From Ornithodoros turicata (taxonomy: Eukaryota > Arthropoda > Arachnida > Ixodida > Argasidae), in NCBI RefSeq assembly GCF_037126465.1, contig NC_088204.1, positions 78,243,807 to 78,307,806 of the forward strand: a DNA stretch of 64,000 nt, given 5' to 3'. Shown one piece after another: positions 7,926 through 18,300 of this stretch; the stretch's first letter is position 1, and each line of letters opens with the position of its first letter. The notes beneath the pieces are model-generated. The model saw only the letters and a program-made list of their open reading frames with translations, was not told where the DNA came from and did no database searches. The translations under genes and the position numbers were made by a program.

Positions 7926-10883
7926 CTCTGAAGCTGCTCCTGAAAGGCCTGAATGAGAGCCTGATTGCTGGTTAGATTCCAGACCGCTAGACGTAGACCC
8001 TGATCTAAAAGTGGGTGGGTCGTGCCTCTTGCATTCCGCAGCAGGTCTCGGATGGCTGGTAGAACCCGAGGTTCCTGGCAAGCGAAGCGCAGAAGGGACG
8101 GGTACCAAGGCTGGGACGGCCAGATTGGGGCTACCAGTATGAGGGAGCACTTTGACTCGCACATCTTCCGAAGGCAGCGATTCACCATGCTGAATGGAGG
8201 GAAGGCATAGAGACCTGGACTTGCCCAATGTTGGCTGAAAGCATCCACGCCCGTGGCCCCCGGGTCCGGTTTCCAACTGAAGTATTGGGGTACCTGGTAA
8301 TTGGACAGATCGGCGAACAGATCCATCCTGATTGGTCCCCAAAGCCGGTTGATCCGTTGGAAGACAGACTGATGTAGCTTCCAGCTGCTGCTGTCGAACC
8401 GGAATCGGGACGCCTGGTCCGCCACCACATTCAAAACCCCGGGAATGTGCTGCGCTTGCACTGTGAGACCCTTGTCCAGGCACCAAGACCACAGCTGGAG
8501 GGCGGTCCGATTGAGACGCATAGAACGAGTGCTCCCCATACGATTGATTGCTGCGACAGCCGCCCTGTTGTCGAGTTGGAGGAGAATAAGGCCCTGTGCT
8601 GAGACTTTTGCTAGAGCTTTGAGCCCTAAAAAGGCTGCCAGCAGTTCCAGCTCGTTTATGTGAAGCTGAGTCTGCTCTGCGGTCCACTGATGGCCCACTA
8701 CTTGTCCGTTCGAGCTGGCCCCCCAGCCCTGTAGGGAACTGTCTGTCTGAATCACCTGTACAACTGGGATTTCGCACCAACGTCGACTGGGGCAGGTGAG
8801 GAGCACCTTGCTCCACCACGAGAGGTCCCTTCTGGCTTCCGAGGAGAGTGTAGTCATGCTCTCGTAGGAACCCCGCTTCAAAGTTTGAAGAAGTAGGAAT
8901 TGCAGTGACCTGAGATAAAGTGGGGCTTCGAGCACCGCGAGGGATGTTGCGTTCAGAAGACCAATCACTTTTGCTAACTGCCTTGCAGATATCCTTGGCT
9001 TGAGTAGGATATTGAGTTCTCGGGATATGGCCATGCCCTTCTCTAGGGGAAGAGCGACTGCCAAGGGAGCTGTTGAGATCTCGAATCCCAGAAAACGAAG
9101 TTTCTGAGTTGGGGATAAATGAGACTTCTCCTGATTCACGACAAAGCCTAGGGACCGGAGGAGGTTGAGTACCAGCTGCACGGAGCACAACAGGCATCGT
9201 GCAGATTGATCCATGAGCAGAATGTCGTCTAGGTAAATAACTAACCGGATCCCTTGGGCTCTTAGGTAAGCCACGACCGGTTTCATGAGCTTGGTGAACA
9301 CCCTTGGTGCCGTGCATAGGCCGAAGGGAAGAACATTCCACTGGTAACAACTGCCCTGAGAAAGGAAGCAGAGCCAGGGACGATCGGACTCCGCTATCGG
9401 GATGGACAAATATGCATCCTTCAGATCGATGCGTGCTAGGAAATCCCCTTGAAGAAGCAGGCCCTTTACAGTGTCCCAACCCTCCATTTTGAAATGTTCG
9501 TGGATCATAGATTTGTTCAGCTCTCTCAGGTTCAAAATGGGTCGCAAACTCGAGTCCTTCTTGGGAACTAGAAAGAAGGGGGACACAAAGCGAGCGTTTT
9601 GTACGGGTAAGGGGGATAGAGCCCCTTTGAGGCGTAATTCCATGATCACTTTCGGGAGGGTCTGGGAGTGACTGGTGGTCTGACTGCACTTGATGTGCCA
9701 ATTTTGCTGTGGTGTTTGCAAAAATTCGAGCTGGTAACCCACAACCGTCTGCAGAACCCATGGGTCCTGGGAAAGCTGAGCCCAGACATGAAGACAATGA
9801 CGTATTCTGCCTGCTGGCAAGAGTGGCCAGACTGCGGGACTTACCTCTGGGGTTTCGTGTGGCCCTTCCCTGGTATCCCCCCGGGAAAGGCCTTCCCTGA
9901 AAGGGCTGGGCTGGGCGACGGGGGATGGTGGAGGTGGGCGGGGTAAGCCGACTCCGTTTGACAGCAGGCTCCTCCGTGGAACCGCGGGCGGTCCCCTGGC
10001 GTGCCTCGCGGAGGGCTTGAAAAGTGGCGTTTCGGGTCTTGATCTGCTCGAGAAAGGACTTTCCAAAGAGCTGGTCAGCCCCTTCATCCTCCGGTCGAGA
10101 CCCCTGGGTGCCGAAGGATCGCAGCTCTGGCGCGATCCGGAAGAGAACGCTTTCCCGGCGCTCGTTCCCCAGGAAGGCGAATAAGCGTCCCAGCTGGGAG
10201 AGGGAGGCTGCCAGGTGATCCGCCACCACCCTTCTCTCAATACGGCTGTTGGAGCCTGCAAGGGTGTCCGTTGGTGCCGACCCTTGATCGGCACATTTCT
10301 CCAGTAGGGCCACCAGAGGGCTCACGGCTGATGAGATGGCCGCTTGCGCATCCCTGAGTGCCTGGTCTCTTTGGCCCACCCCTGTGTCCAGGTCGGGTTC
10401 CGTGCCGGTGCGCCTCCGGTCCCTTGCTGCCTCCCGCACCAAAGACTTCATTTCCACGTTGAGATCAGGCACAATGAGGAAAGGAAGTCTCAAGCGCGGG
10501 AAATCAACAAGAGCCTTACGGCAGCGTTCAGGTCTTCCTTCTGGGCCCCAGTGAGACCGAACAAAATCAACAATGGCCGGAGACACCTCACGAGGACCAA
10601 CTCCGGCCAGACCTGTGAGCCAGTTGTCTGCACCTGGGGGTGCCTCCGAGTCCCCCTCCTCATCTTCCCCATCTAGGCCTGTAGGCGGAGGGGAACCCGT
10701 AGGTGTTGGAGGGCGTGAAGAGACCGGGTTGGAGGCCGCATCGTCCTCCAGGTAGAAAGTACTGACGTCCACCTCCTGCTCCGGGAGTGGCGGTAGGCGA
10801 CTGGCCAAAGACGCCACAGTTGCGGTCAGATTCTCCACCATAGCGCGGAGGTCCGCCTGAGATTCTGTCTGTGGTGTCGACAT
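6993..10883 (-). CDS. DIRS gag-like plus tyrosine recombinase frame (about 1,296 codons)
   Basis: One uninterrupted frame runs from an ATG at 10881-10883 (MSTPQTESQ) to a stop at 6993. The first roughly 350 residues are gag-like: acidic and proline-rich, with a possible coiled coil (VENLTATVASLASRL) and ending in a basic Gly/Arg stretch. The last roughly 310 residues are a tyrosine recombinase. The middle roughly 640 codons are Ser/Pro/Arg-rich, look like no known domain, and lie exactly antiphase to the RT frame, so they read as a shadow that happens to stay open. The protein may be made as one polyprotein, or gag and recombinase may be expressed separately by splicing or bypass. The first in-frame ATG was chosen; codons upstream of it lack an ATG. 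Confidence 0.7.
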   Translation of the reverse strand: MSTPQTESQADLRAMVENLTATVASLASRLPPLPEQEVDVSTFYLEDDAASNPVSSRPPTPTGSPPPTGLDGEDEEGDSEAPPGADNWLTGLAGVGPREVSPAIVDFVRSHWGPEGRPERCRKALVDFPRLRLPFLIVPDLNVEMKSLVREAARDRRRTGTEPDLDTGVGQRDQALRDAQAAISSAVSPLVALLEKCADQGSAPTDTLAGSNSRIERRVVADHLAASLSQLGRLFAFLGNERRESVLFRIAPELRSFGTQGSRPEDEGADQLFGKSFLEQIKTRNATFQALREARQGTARGSTEEPAVKRSRLTPPTSTIPRRPAQPFQGRPFPGGYQGRATRNPRGKSRSLATLASRQNTSLSSCLGSAFPGPMGSADGCGLPARIFANTTAKLAHQVQSDHQSLPDPPESDHGITPQRGSIPLTRTKRSLCVPLLSSSQEGLEFATHFEPERAEQIYDPRTFQNGGLGHCKGPASSRGFPSTHRSEGCIFVHPDSGVRSSLALLPFSGQLLPVECSSLRPMHGTKGVHQAHETGRGLPKSPRDPVSYLPRRHSAHGSICTMPVVLRAAGTQPPPVPRLCRESGEVSFIPNSETSFSGIRDLNSSLGSRSSPREGHGHIPRTQYPTQAKDICKAVSKSDWSSERNIPRGARSPTLSQVTAIPTSSNFEAGFLREHDYTLLGSQKGPLVVEQGAPHLPQSTLVRNPSCTGDSDRQFPTGLGGQLERTSSGPSVDRRADSASHKRAGTAGSLFRAQSSSKSLSTGPYSPPTRQQGGCRSNQSYGEHSFYASQSDRPPAVVLVPGQGSHSASAAHSRGFECGGGPGVPIPVRQQQLEATSVCLPTDQPALGTNQDGSVRRSVQLPGTPILQLETGPGGHGRGCFQPTLGKSRSLCLPSIQHGESLPSEDVRVKVLPHTGSPNLAVPALVPVPSALRLPGTSGSTSHPRPAAECKRHDPPTFRSGSTSSGLESNQQSGSHSGLSGAASELIAASWRRGTRLVYDSCWRKWDGWCNERAVNPFSPPLTQVLNFLAHLHSDEHLAYRTINCYRSALSQTIGTCEGYPLGEHPAVSRLLRGVFNLNPPRPRYSTTWPVETVTTYIASLGPNNCLPLRLLTYKLAMLLALSTAGRSADLRLLSLKSVKRQLAGWELTLDGLRKSTRASSDWPSVFVPALPQEPLLCPVLCLESYIERTLPLRGDCSQILLTTQKPFRPASRDTVANWLRRMLGSAGIDTSVFKAHSTRGAATSKAQKEGVSIPEILKVADWSSDTTFNRFYRRNLCSSTSFGVQVLSRVCTRL
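7814..10294 (-). CDS. DIRS reverse transcriptase / RNase H frame
   Basis: The frame is +1 relative to the gag/recombinase frame. The RT core begins near 9690, with FVSPFFLVPKKD, then ARIDLKDAY (first catalytic Asp) and the box YLDD encoded at 9224-9235. RNase H follows with QTDSSLQGWGAS, INELELLA and LQLDNRAAVAAI. The C-terminal part (RMDLFADLSNYQ...YAFPPF) is the conserved post-RNase H region found in DIRS elements. The segment upstream of about 9800 in this frame is the shadow of gag, so the true start of translation is unclear and may depend on frameshifting or splicing. No internal stop interrupts the enzymatic region. Confidence 0.85.
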   Translation of the reverse strand: MPIKGRHQRTPLQAPTAVLREGWWRITWQPPSPSWDAYSPSWGTSAGKAFSSGSRQSCDPSAPRGLDRRMKGLTSSLESPFSSRSRPETPLFKPSARHARGPPAVPRRSLLSNGVGLPRPPPPSPVAQPSPFREGLSRGDTREGPHETPEVSPAVWPLLPAGRIRHCLHVWAQLSQDPWVLQTVVGYQLEFLQTPQQNWHIKCSQTTSHSQTLPKVIMELRLKGALSPLPVQNARFVSPFFLVPKKDSSLRPILNLRELNKSMIHEHFKMEGWDTVKGLLLQGDFLARIDLKDAYLSIPIAESDRPWLCFLSQGSCYQWNVLPFGLCTAPRVFTKLMKPVVAYLRAQGIRLVIYLDDILLMDQSARCLLCSVQLVLNLLRSLGFVVNQEKSHLSPTQKLRFLGFEISTAPLAVALPLEKGMAISRELNILLKPRISARQLAKVIGLLNATSLAVLEAPLYLRSLQFLLLQTLKRGSYESMTTLSSEARRDLSWWSKVLLTCPSRRWCEIPVVQVIQTDSSLQGWGASSNGQVVGHQWTAEQTQLHINELELLAAFLGLKALAKVSAQGLILLQLDNRAAVAAINRMGSTRSMRLNRTALQLWSWCLDKGLTVQAQHIPGVLNVVADQASRFRFDSSSWKLHQSVFQRINRLWGPIRMDLFADLSNYQVPQYFSWKPDPGATGVDAFSQHWASPGLYAFPPFSMVNRCLRKMCESKCSLILVAPIWPSQPWYPSLLRFACQEPRVLPAIRDLLRNARGTTHPLLDQGLRLAVWNLTSNQALIQAFQEQLQSSLQPHGAGAQGLCMTPAGESGMAGAMNGRSIHFLPL

Positions 10884-11189
10884 CGTCTGCGAACGACAGG
10901 GGAGAGACAAATCTTAATTTACTGTCAAAAAGAGAACTCCGCTAGAGAATGCAATGCTTTGTTGCGTCACATCTGCACGTTGGTTTCGCCTCCCTGTCGA
11001 AAATTTGGCTGAGGACGGTGTAACCGCTAATGCCGCCCGAAACTATCCCTATTTTTGGCCGAAAATTTCGTCACGGCCGATAAAAAAAAAAAAAAACTGG
11101 TTACGCCGACACCAGACTAGCCCAGATAGTTGGGGCGAAAGTTAGGACTCGTGGACTCCCCCTAGAGTCTAGGCCCAGGACAGCCTTCC

Positions 11190-11400
11190 GGCCTAAGTGG
11201 GCTGCCACCGCGTCCGGTGGTTAGTGGCATACACGCTTAAGTGGCCTTCCAGCCTCTGCGTGATTAGAGAGTGCACACTTTAGTGGCTTTCCAGCCTCCG
11301 CGTGGCTAGAGGGGGCACGCTTTAGTGACCTTCCAGTCTCAGCGTGGTTAGTGGGAGGCACGCTTCTGTGGCCTTCCAGCCTCAGCGTGATCGTCTGTCC
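11190..11400 (+). repeat. About 55-bp imperfect tandem repeat in DIRS 5' region
   Basis: The phrase GTGGCCTTCCAGCCT (and close variants) recurs about every 55-60 bp, each time followed by a CGTGATTAG-like word and a GGCACGCTT-like word. There are roughly four units. The block lies between the right terminus and the gag ATG of the minus-strand element, so it occupies the 5' leader where a promoter or packaging signal would be expected. Confidence 0.65.
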
Positions 11401-11677
11401 CGGGTGTGAAAGGAAAAGTCGGCCCCAGAGGACCTCCAGCCTGAAGGCATGAGCATTCGGTTGCCGCGGCGTGGGGAACAGGTACCCGGTTCCGAAAGTT
11501 AGTTCTTGATCACCCGTACGGTGTCAGGGTGAAACTCAAGAGCTGCCCAAACTAAAGAAAAGGTGGCGGGATTCGACTGAGATCGTGTAACGAGACTTAC
11601 CTGAATATGAAGACCGAAAACAAAAAAGGAAAATGGGGAGCGCGACGGCGAAGAACAGACCTCCGACGGTGTCAAGA

Positions 11678-11849
11678 AAGGAAAGACGGGATATCCTGGG
11701 GAGAGGGGAAGTTATATAAGGAGTGGCGCCATCTGGGGTTCGTCGGATAAAATGTTTTGGCTTTGAATTTGACCTCCGAACGAGCTTTTGAAGGGAAAAA
11801 GCAGTTGTAAACCCTGATAGTAAGTGGCGACAGATACAGAAGTATAATT
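11678..11849 (-). repeat. Right terminal inverted repeat of the DIRS element
   Basis: The 149 bp at 11678-11826 are the reverse complement of 6458-6606 with no difference that I could see. The outermost portion to 11849 (GGCGACAGATACAGAAGTAT) matches the left terminus at 6941-6990. The repeat also carries a CTTATATAA word near 11712-11720 that could act as a TATA-type promoter. Confidence 0.75.
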
Positions 11850-14800
11850 GCATTTTTGGCTAATACAGACACCGAGGAAATAACTTTCCTTTTATTAAAG
11901 GGGCAGCACAGACAAAAGAAAAAAAATATTTTATTTCCTATCGTATGCTCGCGCGAAGACTTGGGATGCGCTTGCATTGAACATTATATGCTTTCACAAA
12001 TTTTTCAATGAACCCGCAAAAACTGGTGTCCATCTCGTACGTCTTGCCTAGCAACAGGGCGCACTTCCGCACATTCCGCCCTTAGTTGGAAGACTGCCAA
12101 GAGCTGTGGTCAGGCGGGATGGAAACCGACCACGAAGTATAAACCTGCCGCTCTCAAAATGACAAAATATTGTCCCTTTTTCGCCGTATAAATTCTGAAC
12201 TTAGCCAACACGAGCCAGCTGCCGTAACGGTCAATCAAGATCCAGCCGTAGCCAATCACGAACGACTTTCAGCGGTCTTAGCCATGGAGACGAGCCACTG
12301 TCAGCCGCATGGGCAGCCACTGTCGTCTGCGAGTAAAGGATATTTTTCTCAAGAAAGATTTTCTGGAATGCGTGTTGCGCTTTTAGTGTACAGGTTTGAA
12401 TTTGCGGGTTATTGCATTCGCAGAACGGCGAAAGAGGGAGAGGAGTTATTAAAGGGGCACTAAACTGATTGTAGTACGTACCTTGTTTGAAAAACTACAC
12501 AGAGTGAAAGAAGGGGTTTCACTCTACCTAAATATCTGAAAGACTTTGTGCAACCCAAGCGCTTTCACTATTCAAAAAATGCATATCAAAGAACGAAATC
12601 GGCGCAATTCGATCTCCCCTTCGTCTAACAGCAAACGTCACTCGAGTACAGCAAACTGGGCAGACTAATCCCCGGATGGACCGGATTCCCAAACCAACAG
12701 CCTTGACAGTGCATTATATTACGAACGTTGTCATCAAAACAACGATACAGAAGAATCGTTTGACATTGCAGATCCTCAATCTCCTCCTTGGTCGTCAAAG
12801 GCCGCCGACACGGTTTCGGTTTCGGTTTATTTGCATATAGCGAAATTCGGCGATGGATGTTTCAACGCACGTGCGCGTTACAGATTTTTTTTTAAAAATG
12901 CAATGTCTTTGAACGCGGATTGTGTCGCATTCTGTTATCGGTTTATGCCCGGAATGTCCTAATTAAAAAGTTTATTAATTCAGGTGTTGATATGTTTGGA
13001 ATTTTTCCTTGTTTCGCCCTTCCTTCAGTGGCATATGTTCTGTATGCTAGAAGTATTTCAAATAAATAAATTAATGAATCTTAGGTAATTAGTCGTCTTG
13101 TAGTTACATACCTTCTTGGCCGTATAACTCAACTGCTAAAACGACATCTGCGCTTGAAAAGAAAATATATGTAAATAATGGAAAAAAGAACACGGCCTTT
13201 ATGTTGGCTTTTCAGCAGCGACTGCATCTGTTACTTTCTGACTACCTCCTGTTTCCTACAACAGTGACCTGTAACACTGCGGTTCGCAGTGACTGTAACC
13301 TTTTCCCAGCAGTGTGAACCTGTTTCCTGTGGGATTTTCGTGACACAGGGAAGTGCATAAAAACCCGCATTTTTAAACATTCATAGAAGCTCCACAGTCA
13401 GGCGGGCCATACTCTCCTACAGAGAATATCCACCTGGACAAATAAGCCACTTGCAAAAAAAAGAAAAACAGCATCTGTTCTGCTCGCATAGATTTTTATT
13501 AAAAATATATTGTGAAGAAGACGAGCAACGGGCAGCCGCTTCGCTATCGTTGGGTTAGCACCCGCCGCTTTCGAATATTGAGCGTCGCTCAGTAAACGGT
13601 CTCTTGCCCTCCTATCCTGCCTCTACTGTCCTGCTTACATTTGGTGGAGGTGCGGCCGCTCCCATCCTCGAGACGATTTTATCGTTGCTTCCCTCGCCTA
13701 CTGACTGACCTGGAACTTCGCTCCGGACGAGTTTTGCGAGCAGTCGCCATGCTACAAAATCATGCTGAGAGATCTTCTCCTCCTGCTGGAGCTTTATTTA
13801 ATAAAAATAAAACATCCTGTGTACCAGTACCGAAGAGATAGTGGACCACCCGGAACGCGATAAGAACTATAAATGTTCACTCAAGAGGTTCCGCTATTTA
13901 GCTCTTTCGATTTTCTAGATATTTCGTAAGACACCCAACACCCGTTCAAGAACCCGTAAATGATTGCAGCTCACCTGGAACCTGCAGTCCTAAATATTGA
14001 GACAAAAAGTGCGAGACGCTTTCCAGAAAATCAGTTTTGAGAAAGATTGAGACCGTTTTGCGCTTTATTTACGAGTTTTCCCATTTAGTACGCGAGGACG
14101 TTCAGTCACAACTCGCAGACGACAGTGGTTCTTCTCCATGGCCACGACCGCGTTAAAGCACGTTCGTGATTGGCTATGGCCGTTGAAAACATTGCCTGAT
14201 TGGCTGAGTCTTAATTGTTACGTCACGTCGACGACCGCGCATGCTTATACATAGTTGGTGGTGGCTACAACTCTGCACCACTGACGTTCTCCGTCAATCT
14301 GTGTTGGCCAGTCGTGCAGTTATTGATTGTTTCTTTGCTCTGAATGTGAGAGATCTTTTTACGCCGTGGCTATTATCCGAGATATCTGTAATAGTGGCCG
14401 GTTCCGAGTCATTTTTTACACGTCGTATAGTCACCTCTAAGCTTTTCAGTCGACAGAGGTGCATCAGTGGCGGATTTGATATGTCTCCGGGTTCAAAACG
14501 ATTTGACCTGCAGACACAAATTTAAATCCGGACTTGACCTGGGTTAGATATGCGCTCATCGGTAAAATGGAAATTCTATTCGAGTCCGATTTGTGTCGAC
14601 AAATCCACATCGCTGACGTAGGATGACGTCTCGACTCCGGTTGGTCGCGCGAGTTCAATGGACGGACACAACCAGTATAACCATAAGCAACGGTGCAGAG
14701 GTTTTATCGGTAAAATGTGCGGCCACGAAAGTGTGTGTGTGTGTTTTTTTTTTTTTTTTTTTGGGGGGGGGGGGGCATTGTGTTGTCACAGGGTCTAAAA

Positions 14801-15220
14801 GGCGTTCGACATTGCGAGTTACGCTAGTAGTTAGTAGTAGTTAGCATTCCCAGATGCGGTCCATTCACTCAGCAAGATTTCGAGCCCTACTTTTCGACAC
14901 TTTTCAGCATTGATAATCGGGCATATAGGATGACTTATCTGCTTACCGCACGGAAATGTAGTATTTCCAGATATCCTTTTTTTTTTTTTTTTTCAACGGC
15001 TCGAGTGGGAGTCGGTTGTGGCAGCCCCACAAAACAGTTGCAGCGTTGAATGCGCCTTTGAAAGTTTATTATTCCCACCTGCGTTCCAGAAACCGTGCAA
15101 TCACAATCGGACCGTCACGGCTGCAGAACGCAAAAGCTCTGACGCAAACCCTCGCAAAGTTATCGTCTATATATATATATATATATTTCTGCTATTGTTC
15201 TCGGAATGTTCTGGAAGACC
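11850..15220. other. Intergenic DNA containing a long degenerate inverted repeat, no gene seen
   Basis: No supported coding exon is visible. The segments around 12210-12380 and 13990-14200 are inverted relative to each other (AGCCAATCACGAACG against CGTTCGTGATTGGCT, plus GACGACAGTGG and GATTTTCTGGAA words), suggesting an old foldback element spanning about 12.16-14.23 kb. A poly-T/poly-G tract lies at 14743-14777 and a poly-T run near 14979. Confidence 0.45.
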
Positions 15221-15228
15221 AGTGTGCA

Positions 15229-15236
15229 GCTATATA
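15229..15236 (+). promoter_or_regulatory. Candidate TATA box of the membrane-protein gene
   Basis: The motif CTATATAA lies about 75 bp upstream of the first ATG (15308). An alternating TA tract (about 15168-15186) lies just 5' of it. The spacing allows a start site around 15260 with a short leader. This is positional inference only. Confidence 0.35.
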
Positions 15237-15307
15237 ACCCACGGCCTGTGCGGCGCACCAATTCCTATCGCAGATCGACGACGAGAGACGTTCAGCTCTA
15301 AGAAATC

Positions 15308-18300
15308 ATGGCGTACCCTATGTCCAACACCGACAAGCTATCCTACGTGCAGATGCAAACGCTAGCCAAAGTGCGTTCCACCCACGGGTATCACCTTATT
15401 ATAACGGTAAATACCAATCTATTACACGAAACTTGCTCGGTGAGGCCTTCGTACATGCTATTTCGACGAATATATGAGGGGCATTCAAGTCAAACCGGGA
15501 CTTTTCATTTTTCGCAATAGTAAAATGAACTTACAGGCGAGAAATTAGTTTTATTTTTCAACGTAATCTCCAGCTGCACTAATGCACTTGTCCCAGCGTT
15601 TCACGAGGGCTTGGATGACAGCAGCCATGGTCGGACCGCATTCTTGACATCGTCGTCGCAGCTGAAATGGCGACCCCAAGGAACGCCTCCAGCGGCCCGA
15701 AGAGGTGGAAATTGCTGGGGGCGAGGTCTGGACTGTAAGGGGGATGTGGCAGCAATTCCCAGCCAAGTTCCTGTAAGGTGCGTGTCGTGAGGTGCGTGGT
15801 ATGCGGGCGTGCATTGTCCTCTAGGAGGAGGACTCCTTTGGTGAGGAGGCCCGGCTTTCCGAAACTGGAGGTGTTCATGAATGATAGTGTTCAACGTTAC
15901 CACAGAAAGGTCCGTTTTACGAGCCAGTTCGAGACATGTTATCTGTCGGTCCTTGAGGATCAGGCGCTCCACAAGTTGGATGTTGTCAGGAACTCTGACG
16001 CTGGGCTCTGAGCCGCCCCGGCCGGGATCGTCCTGCACTGATGCACGGCCGTCTCGGAACCGTTTGCACCACTCAAACGCTTTGCTGCGGCTAAGTGCAT
16101 CGTGGCCATACTGAGCCTGAAGTCTTCTGTGAATTTCAGATGACTTTACGCCTTCATTCACGAGAAACTTCATGACAATTCGCTGTCCGATATGCGCGCT
16201 CACCTCACTGTCGGCCATCTTGTCCAGCACGTGTCTTCTGTTTTGCACAAATTTTGGACCACCACGTGGTGAACGCGGAGGCCTATCGCGTATGAAAATG
16301 ACGAAAAAGAAGTGGCGCCAGCCATTTGTACGCTCAGGAGACAGAAAGTCACGGTTACTTGAACACTCCTCATATATATTTATATATATTTCTGAAATCA
16401 GTCGGCGGAAAAAAAAAAGAAAAAAAGAAATCGCTTTTTTCTTTTTTTATTGAACTGACAACATCGTAATACACATGGTAAGGCACTATATACCAGTCGG
16501 ATCATAGCTACAAGCTAGTGCGATCCGATAATATTTTTCAACGTTTAGTTATTCAAACGCGGCAGTTACATTAAGAAAAAAGATTGGCTGAGGAAACACA
16601 CATTTATACAAGCGCTAAGATTACACAATAACCAAAATATAAATATATATATCATCAATCCTTCTTACTGACATCACTATAACGATATATTCAACAAGAA
16701 TCGAACAGAAACCTCCGGACGGCTAATTTGAAGTGTTTGGCTACAACGACATCAAGGGGCAAGGAGTTCCACTTTATGACCCCTTGGTGTTGGAGAAGGT
16801 ATCGCGTCCTTCGAGAACCCTTTGTCATTGAATCCTTTCAGTTTGGTAACAAAGCCCCCTTACCACAGGCGCCTGTTGGCCACAAACCGGCGATTGTGGT
16901 ACATTACATTGAGCGCGACAAAAGATCATCTCGACTAGCTGGTGCACTGCACCAAAATGGCGCATATCTGCTCGCTGATAAGCGGAGTTCGCTTGGATTC
17001 AGGCTTTTCGGGCGGTGCAACGGCGACTCTGACGTCAAAACAAGCTCCTCCCGTGAAGCGGCAAAAGATCAAAAGATGGCCAAACTCTCTCTATATACGG
17101 CTCTGAGATGCGCCTGAAGTGCTCGTGCACGTGGCTACCATGGCGCGGAAACAAGATGGCGCATGCTCGCTCTCGGAACTCAGTGTCGATACTCTGAAGC
17201 GGAGCTTATTTAGTGACTCTAGTTAGCCTATATTAGAGTCACTAAATAGAGAGCAGGGTAGCGACACTGGGCCACGCCGGCGAGCGAGCCCGCCTTCTTG
17301 GAAGGAGAAACCACGTGACAGGATCGACCCAATCGCGGACACCGAACGGCGGCTCACGGCGCGGAAAACGAATGCAGTACTCTGTACCCCTATTTAGTGA
17401 CTCTAGCCTCTATATAGGGCAGGTCGTTTCGTGGGGTTTCTGTGCCTGCACTATGTCCTGAGGTTGTTTTCATTTTGTCAACTAGATTACTCGTGACTGG
17501 CATAGAGCATCGTGGTCTCTTTGCAGTTTAAGTTTGATGCTAGATTGCATGTTTTTCTTTCTTCTTCTCCTTATTTCAGAATCCCTTTCTTTCTAAGCAA
17601 GAGTCGGCTGGCGGGGAGGTGACAGTGTGCAAACTACCTCGTGGCCTAACGCTAGGGACAACCCAAACATTCCTCTTCTATTTCCCTAACCTGACAGGGT
17701 CAGCCATGTAAGTGAAACTGGACTTGCCATTATTGTTTTTTGAGCTCCGGACGGGCTCACACGGAAAACCCATCCGAGTGTTTTTGACGCCCATAGAACT
17801 TGCGCATATACACTCTTAAAAATGAACTTCACCACATAGCACGCTCCTAGCCAACCATCACCCCGAATGACAACGTTCTCGCCCTAGATTTGTTGAAAAC
17901 GGGAGGAGGAGCCTATTTTGTGCCGTGCATAATGGCACAAAATAGGCTCCTCCTCCCGTTTTCAACAAATCAGGGGCGAGAACGTTGTCATTCGGGATGG
18001 TGGTTGGCTAGGAACGTGCTATGTGGGGAAGTTCATTTTTAAGAGTGTAGAAGAAATAAAACGAGATATTTTTCGTCCAAGTGTTGTAGAAGTGGCTGAC
18101 AGCTTCAAAAGCAAACTAACATTTAAAAAAAAATCGCAATGAAAACGCGTCCGCTTCATAACATAAAATAATGCATCATGTGGACAGTGGCGTCACCTAG
18201 AGTCACGCTAGCGCCACCGTAGGCTCTTAAAAATGGGCTTCACCGCATAGCACGCTCCTAGCCATTCGTCATCTCGAATGATATCGTTATCTGCCCTGAC

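Larger units (their letters stand above)
6941..11849 (-). mobile_element. DIRS-like tyrosine-recombinase retroelement, about 4.9 kb
   Basis: A minus-strand retroelement encodes a gag-like N-terminal region, reverse transcriptase with RNase H, and a tyrosine recombinase. It lacks a DDE integrase and lacks direct LTRs. The ends are inverted: 6941-6990 matches the reverse complement of about 11800-11849 (TATCTGTCGCCACTTACTAT shared). This combination defines the DIRS order (established knowledge). Both long frames are free of stops over kilobases, so the copy looks young and possibly competent. Untranslated DNA at 10911-11677 carries a block of about 55-bp tandem repeats upstream of gag. No cellular gene appears to be interrupted. 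Confidence 0.88.
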
